This document shows, piece by piece, positions 49,045-53,342 of a stretch of DNA of 53,342 nt (position 1 is its first letter; the number at the start of each line of letters is the position of its first letter). Origin of the DNA: an uncultured Ruminococcus sp. (GTDB taxonomy: Bacteria; Bacillota; Clostridia; Oscillospirales; Ruminococcaceae); assembly GCA_902762785.1 (NCBI GenBank), contig CACWPL010000029.1, positions 1 through 53,342 of the forward strand. Reading direction: 5' to 3'. The translations under genes were made by a program, and so were the position numbers. The notes below the pieces were generated by a model. The model was not told where the DNA came from. It saw only the letters and a program-made list of their open reading frames with translations, and searched no databases.

Positions 49045-49446
49045 ATGAAAATTTCAAAAACAATCGCAGCTTTATTATCGTTATCGTTCTCCATGGTTTC
49101 TGTCGCTTTACCTGCCCACGCCGAAACATTCGGCAGAACATCATCAGGACATTCTTTCTCTGATGATTGGGAAGTCACCGATGATCTTACTGTAAGAGAA
49201 GGCAGCACAGTCATTAAGGTCGGTGAGTGTGTATATGGCTTCGACAAAAGGGCAATTCTTAGCGATCAGGACTATGCTAAGTGCTACATTGTAGATCATA
49301 AAGCAAAAACTCATGTTGCTCCCGGCGGTGGTGTTATTGCAGGCTCATCCGCTTGGTCTTATCCATCAACATGGACTTCAGTTGTTAAGTGTGCACACTC
49401 CGGTTATTCCTGCACTTATTATTTTGAATCTTACGGTAATATATAA
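49045..49446 (+). CDS. Secreted four-cysteine protein, candidate bacteriocin precursor
   Basis: 133 residues, ATG 49045, with GAAAGGATAGG upstream. A Sec signal peptide (1-26, cut after PAHA) gives a mature protein of about 107 residues. This has four Cys (62, 80, 116, 123), a Gly-rich segment APGGGVIAGSS (92-102) and an aromatic C-terminus YPSTWTS and CTYYFESYGNI. I recognise no family with certainty. The context (FtsX-like membrane protein, ABC ATPase) and Sec signal are like lactococcin 972 loci, whose precursors are also small, Sec-secreted and aromatic at the end, but lactococcin 972 lacks cysteines and the similarity is not clear. It could also be an extracellular regulator. AT-rich, unlike the backbone. 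Confidence 0.6.
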   Translation: MKISKTIAALLSLSFSMVSVALPAHAETFGRTSSGHSFSDDWEVTDDLTVREGSTVIKVGECVYGFDKRAILSDQDYAKCYIVDHKAKTHVAPGGGVIAGSSAWSYPSTWTSVVKCAHSGYSCTYYFESYGNI

Positions 49447-49475
49447 GAATTTATAATTCAAGCATAGCTGGTATG

Positions 49476-49553
49476 AAATGGCTCGTTTGGTGATGATTGT
49501 AGCGATAAAGCAGATATAAAATGACTTTCTACATTGTCCCTCACGAGCCATTT
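49476..49553 (+). terminator. Large stem-loop between precursor and transporter genes
   Basis: Perfect 11-bp arms AAATGGCTCGT (49476-49486) and ACGAGCCATTT (49543-49553) around a 56-nt loop, followed by ATTATTG. It probably limits read-through from the precursor into the membrane genes, or marks the end of a precursor-only transcript. Confidence 0.6.
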
Positions 49554-49621
49554 ATTATTGTGATATATTCTTTAGTATCAATAATTTCTTCATGCTATAC
49601 GCATCAGAATGGCGGTTGATT

Positions 49622-51535
49622 ATGAATAAAATTAAAATAGGTCTATCATTCATCTTGATGTTTTTTGGCGTTTTCTTTATTAGCTTGACATATTCAAGCT
49701 ATTTACGCTCCTTTCAATATTCCTTTTTCCAGACGAGTTTTTATTTGCAAATCGGTCAGAGCAGCGATAAAATGATGAGCGACATAGAACATGTTGCTCA
49801 TAATAATGATGTTGAAGTTTTTACTTTAGGTGAGTATAAAAAAGGCGCTGATGACGTAACTATAATATATGGAACTGACAATGTATTAGATGACATCAAA
49901 AATGAAACAGGAATAGAGACTGGTATATATAGACAATTACTTTCAAGTGATATAATTATTGAATATCAGCCTTTGTCAAATTTCAAAGCCAAAACAATGG
50001 TTGAAGTCCGGTTCTATATATCAGGTAACTCAGATTCTGCGAGTCAATTTAAGTCGGAGCTGATTGATCTTTATGCGGGACCATATCCGACTTCACCAAG
50101 CAAGTCTGCACCAATAGGTATTATATTGGCAACTTGGGCAGTTGTATACTCTATCATTATTATGATGTCGTTAGTATACATATATGAGTATCACAAAGAA
50201 GTTATAATAAATGTAATAAATGGCAATTCGATGCTAAAAATGACTGTTAAGCGTTTACTACTCGATAATCTTTTTATGATTCTCTTTTATTTGCTAAGTT
50301 ATATAATTTTATCGAATTTCATATATGCACAGTGTTACATGAAATATAGTGTTATATGTTTCATTGTGTTCTTGGTACTTAACTCGCTATGCTACTGTCT
50401 CCTGTTTAGATTTCAGGTGAAAAAAGCATTTTCAAATGTCCATTCTTCCAAATTATTCCCGATTTTCTTTTTGTCAATCAGATTTGGCATCATGCTGCTA
50501 TACGCTGTTATCTTTACTTTAAGCGCCATAAATCTCAAACAAATAGTCTCGTATGCAAAACAAGAAGAATTTTTTAGAAGCAATCAGGATTACTCCTATG
50601 TATTTTTGAGGTTTCCAGAATACAATATTACAGACCAATCGGCAGATGAACACTTAAAAATGTACCAATACTTGACCCAAAAGCTGCGTATTAATAACAA
50701 ACGGGAAATGCTTGCACTTGCAAAGTTCAAAATCAACGATTATGAAGGTGTAGCAATCAGTGAAAAAGCCTATCAATATTACAAGGATTATATAGATGTT
50801 TCTGAGGACTTAGATGTTGTAAATATTCTTAACAGCGATAGGAATGTGATTTTAGTTCCCGAAGAATATAGGGAAACTATTGAAGATTTTGAAGTATTCT
50901 ACGGGGACAGTTCGATTATTTCTCTGTATTCTTCGGCTCGTTTGTTAGCCATTGATCTTAACGCAACATATCCAAGCGGTTTTGTTGATGATCCGATAAT
51001 TATAATTCAATCGCCTGCTGAGCCGATTTTCGATTTCAGAGCGCCTATGTATAACCTAAGCGATCAAGAATTAAACTCGTTCCTTGATAATGAATTGAAT
51101 GGCAACGAAGAAGGCTGGACATTTGAAACTGCTAATATATACGATTATTACCTTTCCTATAAACAAAAAGCACTTAGTATCGGAAATATATATATCGTAC
51201 TTATTATTAGCCTTTCACTTATACTTGTATTTACCGATGTTGCACTCCTGCGTTCATATCTCACAACGAGCAAACAGGAAATAGCGGTCAAGCACATTTT
51301 AGGGCATAGTTATCTTACAATATTTAGGAAAATACTTGCCATGTTCTTCTCTGTAACATTATTAGCTCTAATTATTACAGTGCTATATTTTTACAAAAAA
51401 ACTGAATTAACGATTCAATATGCTGTGCTCAGTGGTTCTATTGTAATGTTCATTGACTGTATAGTGTGGATTTGTATGGTGAAAAAACATATTATAAGAA
51501 ATTTGACGAAAATTCTTAAAGGAGGTGCGCTATGA
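49622..51535 (+). CDS. FtsX-like ABC permease, bacteriocin-associated membrane protein type
   Basis: 637 residues from ATG 49622; the frame is open ten codons further but has no better start, and the ribosome site is weak. Topology: one N-terminal helix (about 7-28), an outer domain (about 30-160), four helices (about 163-193, 217-237, 240-265, 278-303), a second outer domain (about 310-520), three C-terminal helices (about 523-540, 568-590, 598-622). The C-terminal part contains the FtsX-like TTSKQEIAVKHILGHSYLTI motif. This matches the large integral membrane protein found beside lactococcin 972-type bacteriocins (DUF1430-like), thought to confer immunity or export with its ATPase. The stop overlaps the ATPase start by four bases. 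Confidence 0.72.
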   Translation: MNKIKIGLSFILMFFGVFFISLTYSSYLRSFQYSFFQTSFYLQIGQSSDKMMSDIEHVAHNNDVEVFTLGEYKKGADDVTIIYGTDNVLDDIKNETGIETGIYRQLLSSDIIIEYQPLSNFKAKTMVEVRFYISGNSDSASQFKSELIDLYAGPYPTSPSKSAPIGIILATWAVVYSIIIMMSLVYIYEYHKEVIINVINGNSMLKMTVKRLLLDNLFMILFYLLSYIILSNFIYAQCYMKYSVICFIVFLVLNSLCYCLLFRFQVKKAFSNVHSSKLFPIFFLSIRFGIMLLYAVIFTLSAINLKQIVSYAKQEEFFRSNQDYSYVFLRFPEYNITDQSADEHLKMYQYLTQKLRINNKREMLALAKFKINDYEGVAISEKAYQYYKDYIDVSEDLDVVNILNSDRNVILVPEEYRETIEDFEVFYGDSSIISLYSSARLLAIDLNATYPSGFVDDPIIIIQSPAEPIFDFRAPMYNLSDQELNSFLDNELNGNEEGWTFETANIYDYYLSYKQKALSIGNIYIVLIISLSLILVFTDVALLRSYLTTSKQEIAVKHILGHSYLTIFRKILAMFFSVTLLALIITVLYFYKKTELTIQYAVLSGSIVMFIDCIVWICMVKKHIIRNLTKILKGGAL

Positions 51536-52143
51536 TAGAAATTGAACACCTTTGTAAAAAATTCGGCGAACACACCATTTTTGACGATTTTAACCTTCAT
51601 GTTGATGATAACGAATTTATTATTCTATCAGGTGCAAGCGGATGCGGAAAGTCAACCTTACTCAATATGATCGGTGGTCTTGAACCGATTACAGGTGGTT
51701 CTATAACGGTGAATGGTTATTCATTAGAGTGCGGCAGAAAAGTGAATCGCAGTTATTATCAAAACGAAATCGGTTTTCTATTCCAGAATTTCGCATTGGT
51801 GGATAACAAAACCGTTCGGCAAAATCTCAATATGATACATAGCAAATGCAGAACCGATATTTCGATGGAAGAAGCGTTAAAAAAAGTCCAGATTGCTGAT
51901 AAAATAAACAATCTCGTTTATACGCTATCAGGTGGCGAACAGCAAAGAGTTGCTTTAGCTCGGTTAATGCTAAAAAAATGTAATGTCGTGTTAGTGGATG
52001 AACCGACAGCCTCCTTGGATTGGGATAATGCAACTGTTGTCATGAATCTTCTCCAAGATATACATAAGATGAACAAAACGATTATCATGGTTACACATGA
52101 TGTTCGATTAAACTATTTAGCTGATAGGGTGGTAAAGTTATGA
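51532..52143 (+). CDS. ABC transporter ATP-binding protein (MacB/LolD type)
   Basis: 203 residues, ATG 51532 with AAAGGAGGTG. Walker A SGASGCGKST (33-42, Lys40), Q-loop FLFQNFALV, signature LSGGEQQR (132-139), Walker B VVLVDEPTASLD with Glu157 and switch His in MVTHD. It is short, as typical for ATPases of FtsX-type permeases, and must energise the permease upstream, whose gene it overlaps by four bases. It ends right after the switch region. Its 3' end overlaps the next gene in ATGA fashion. Confidence 0.92.
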   Translation: MIEIEHLCKKFGEHTIFDDFNLHVDDNEFIILSGASGCGKSTLLNMIGGLEPITGGSITVNGYSLECGRKVNRSYYQNEIGFLFQNFALVDNKTVRQNLNMIHSKCRTDISMEEALKKVQIADKINNLVYTLSGGEQQRVALARLMLKKCNVVLVDEPTASLDWDNATVVMNLLQDIHKMNKTIIMVTHDVRLNYLADRVVKL

Positions 52144-52640
52144 ATAAAGGAATAAAGAAGCTTATTATAGCATTGATTGCAATTATCGTACTTGGGTTTG
52201 GTGCAATAAACATTTTATGGTATTGCCATTATTCAGATTATATGGATTATCGCAACGCACTTTCTAAGGAAGTTGTTGGTGGAGAAACAATATATACCCT
52301 ATCTAAAAATGGGTATAAATATTCCATAAAATGTCCCGATTACCTTGATTTTGGTGGTAATATGGCTATTGTTGACCACAATGTTGAATCTGACGGTGCA
52401 GAGCCAGTTTTATTAATCTGGCATAAATTGTTCAACAAAAACAAGTATGGCGTCATTCTTCATTTGAATGGTGACAGAAACTCGTCCTATCAGATATATG
52501 TTGACAAGGACGGAAATCCTGTCTTTGAAAAAAATGATAGTGATGATTTCAGAAACGAAGCAGAGTCTATTGCTCAAGAGAACAAAGAAACGATTGCTGG
52601 ACTTTTATCTGCAATGAATGATGTTTGGGATATAGAATGA
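52140..52640 (+). CDS. One-helix membrane-anchored protein, possible immunity protein
   Basis: 166 residues, ATG 52140. One hydrophobic segment (about 7-27, LIIALIAIIVLGFGAINILW) anchors a soluble outer domain of about 135 residues (GGETIYTLSKNGYKYSIKCP, YGVILHLNGDRNSSYQIYVD). I do not recognise the family. It is the last gene of the coupled locus (four-base overlap with the ATPase gene) and is followed by a strong terminator. Its position suggests immunity, or a chaperone for the secreted protein. Confidence 0.65.
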   Translation: MNKGIKKLIIALIAIIVLGFGAINILWYCHYSDYMDYRNALSKEVVGGETIYTLSKNGYKYSIKCPDYLDFGGNMAIVDHNVESDGAEPVLLIWHKLFNKNKYGVILHLNGDRNSSYQIYVDKDGNPVFEKNDSDDFRNEAESIAQENKETIAGLLSAMNDVWDIE

Positions 52641-52682
52641 CATTCAAAAGAGCATATTGCTATGACATCTAATATCTTAATG

Positions 52683-52714
52683 AAAGCGAGCTGTCATTGT
52701 CGACAGCTCGCTTT
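52683..52714. terminator. Terminator of the bacteriocin-like operon
   Basis: Perfect 13-bp stem AAAGCGAGCTGTC (52683-52695) / GACAGCTCGCTTT (52702-52714), loop ATTGTC; A and T flanks make it usable in both directions, also for the leftward ORF ending at 52723. Confidence 0.85.
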
Positions 52715-52722
52715 GTTGATGA

Positions 52723-52929
52723 TTATTCGTCTGAACATTCCGACAGTCCATGTATAAGCTGAATGTATACGCACTCTGCTCGGTCACGCTCCTCGCCCTC
52801 GACGTTCATCATCATTTCGAGGAAATATGCCTTTGCCTGTTCGTAGTCTGCCCAGACCTCACGCCTGCCGTTGCAGACGGTAGTGACCTTGCGTGATCTT
52901 AGCATTGCCAATTCGGGTATTGCTAACAT
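52723..52929 (-). CDS. Small mobile-element-type hypothetical protein
   Basis: 68 residues from ATG 52929, seven bases after GGAGGTG; the frame is open ten codons further. Its sequence (MLAIPELAMLRSRKVTTVCN, REVWADYEQAKAYFLEMMM) resembles small proteins I associate with clostridial integrative elements, usually close to mobilisation genes; no function is known. It is backbone-like in GC, unlike the AT-rich locus to its left. Confidence 0.65.
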   Translation of the reverse strand: MLAIPELAMLRSRKVTTVCNGRREVWADYEQAKAYFLEMMMNVEGEERDRAECVYIQLIHGLSECSDE

Positions 52930-52953
52930 ATCATGCACCTCCAATTTCATAGT

Positions 52954-52982
52954 AATCATATTATAGCCTACAATGATCTCGG
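52954..52982 (-). promoter_or_regulatory. Promoter candidate of the small mobile-element gene
   Basis: Minus strand: TGGACT (-35), 17-bp spacer, TATAAT just upstream of the gene. The -35 match is modest. Confidence 0.5.
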
Positions 52983-53067
52983 AGTCCAGCTCTGCGAATT
53001 ATTTGTAATAATTCTTGTGCAGGGCGCAGCAATCACAGAAAAATCCTCGGTGAAATATGCTGTATAT

Positions 53068-53106
53068 CGTAAAACGCTCTCTGAACGCTTAGGGAGCGTT
53101 TTACTG
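53068..53106 (-). terminator. Hairpin downstream of the partial coiled-coil gene
   Basis: GTAAAACGCTC pairs with GAGCGTTTTAC around CCTAAGCGTTCAGA. It lies about 80 bases after the stop of the partial gene at the window end. Confidence 0.6.
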
Positions 53107-53181
53107 TTTCGAGGTATCAGTTTCCCCATAATCGCCACGGACAGCTCTGAGTGGCATTCCCGTTCGTCAGAGAGCCTATCG

Positions 53182-53342
53182 TCATTCAAGGTCATTCCGC
53201 TTCTTTCTTTTCTGCTGATCTCGGCTCTGCTCCTGTCGCAGATATTCCTCGATCGTCCTCGTCGCTTCGGACAGCTCACGGGACTTCTTATCTGCCTGAT
53301 TGTATTCCGTATTTTTCTTCGACAGCTTTTTCTGCAAAGATG
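53182..53342 (-). CDS. C-terminal end of a coiled-coil protein, probably a mobilisation/relaxase protein (truncated by window)
   Basis: A minus-strand frame is open from the window edge to the TGA at 53182, giving 52 residues. The content is highly charged and helical: QKKLSKKNTEYNQADKKSRE, ATRTIEEYLRQEQSRDQQKR and a final KRNDLE. Such ends are common in MobA/MobL-type relaxases of clostridial elements, which together with the small ORF to its left suggests a second mobilisable element starts here. The family call rests on character and context only. Confidence 0.5.
   Translation of the reverse strand, partial: SLQKKLSKKNTEYNQADKKSRELSEATRTIEEYLRQEQSRDQQKRKKRNDLE

Noticed and set aside
52968-53279. 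103-codon minus-strand ORF near the right edge
   Set aside because: The overlapping frame ending at 53182 has coherent coiled-coil coding; this ORF runs through a terminator hairpin and the promoter of the small gene, and its protein has no recognisable character.

Overview
The window looks like chromosome of a spore-forming, plant-fibre-degrading member of the Oscillospiraceae/Ruminococcaceae (Clostridia). The evidence is spoIIR, ylbJ, yqfC and yqfD (sporulation), two GH9 cellulases ending in type I dockerins (cellulosome attachment), GH36 and GH43 enzymes, strong AGGAGG ribosome-binding sites and a Firmicutes gene repertoire. By eye the backbone is GC-rich with strong C/G third positions. 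Two stretches are clearly AT-richer: about 27.5-30.0 kb and 48.5-52.7 kb.

Layout. 1-2.8 kb: the 3' end of a GPH sugar symporter, a cysteine hydrolase and a GH36 alpha-galactosidase. 2.8-7.2 kb: a giant fused ABC transporter with an unusual extracellular insert, then tRNA-Leu(UAA) and a decayed tRNA-Leu copy. 7.3-12.6 kb: spoIIR, facing a leftward NAD(H)/ADP-ribose operon (NrtR-like regulator, PduL, nicotinamidase, nicotinate phosphoribosyltransferase, NADAR, MTA/SAH nucleosidase) with a recognisable promoter and a palindromic operator candidate. 12.6-18.1 kb: DUF4250 and zinc-ribbon small proteins, an rRNA methyltransferase and a class A PBP. 18.1-25.2 kb: an intergenic repeat cluster, GH43, then yfmF-yfmH-lgt and an LRR protein, ending at tRNA-Arg(CCU).

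25.15-35.09 kb: a roughly 9.9 kb integrated element bounded by a perfect 69-bp duplication of the tRNA-Arg 3' end and its terminator. It holds a lipoprotein, an ECF sigma/anti-sigma pair, a decapitated ATPase next to a TOPRIM-like protein, a frameshifted MobV-type relaxase and a DUF6017-like replication protein. No integrase is visible. 35.1-37.7 kb: ylbJ, divergent from yqfCD with a sigma-E-like promoter. 37.7-43.4 kb: two dockerin GH9 cellulases. 43.5-48.5 kb: a SNF2 helicase, a second zinc-ribbon protein and repeat-rich intergenic DNA.

48.5-52.7 kb: an AT-rich island encoding a small secreted four-Cys protein, an FtsX-like membrane protein, an ABC ATPase and a one-TM protein. The arrangement resembles lactococcin-972-type bacteriocin export/immunity loci, but the precursor is not one I recognise; it is the best candidate for something undescribed. 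The last 0.6 kb carries a small mobile-element ORF and the 3' end of a coiled-coil protein, probably the edge of another mobilisable element.

All calls come from reading the sequence; no database search was run. Domain names are by recognition of family motifs.
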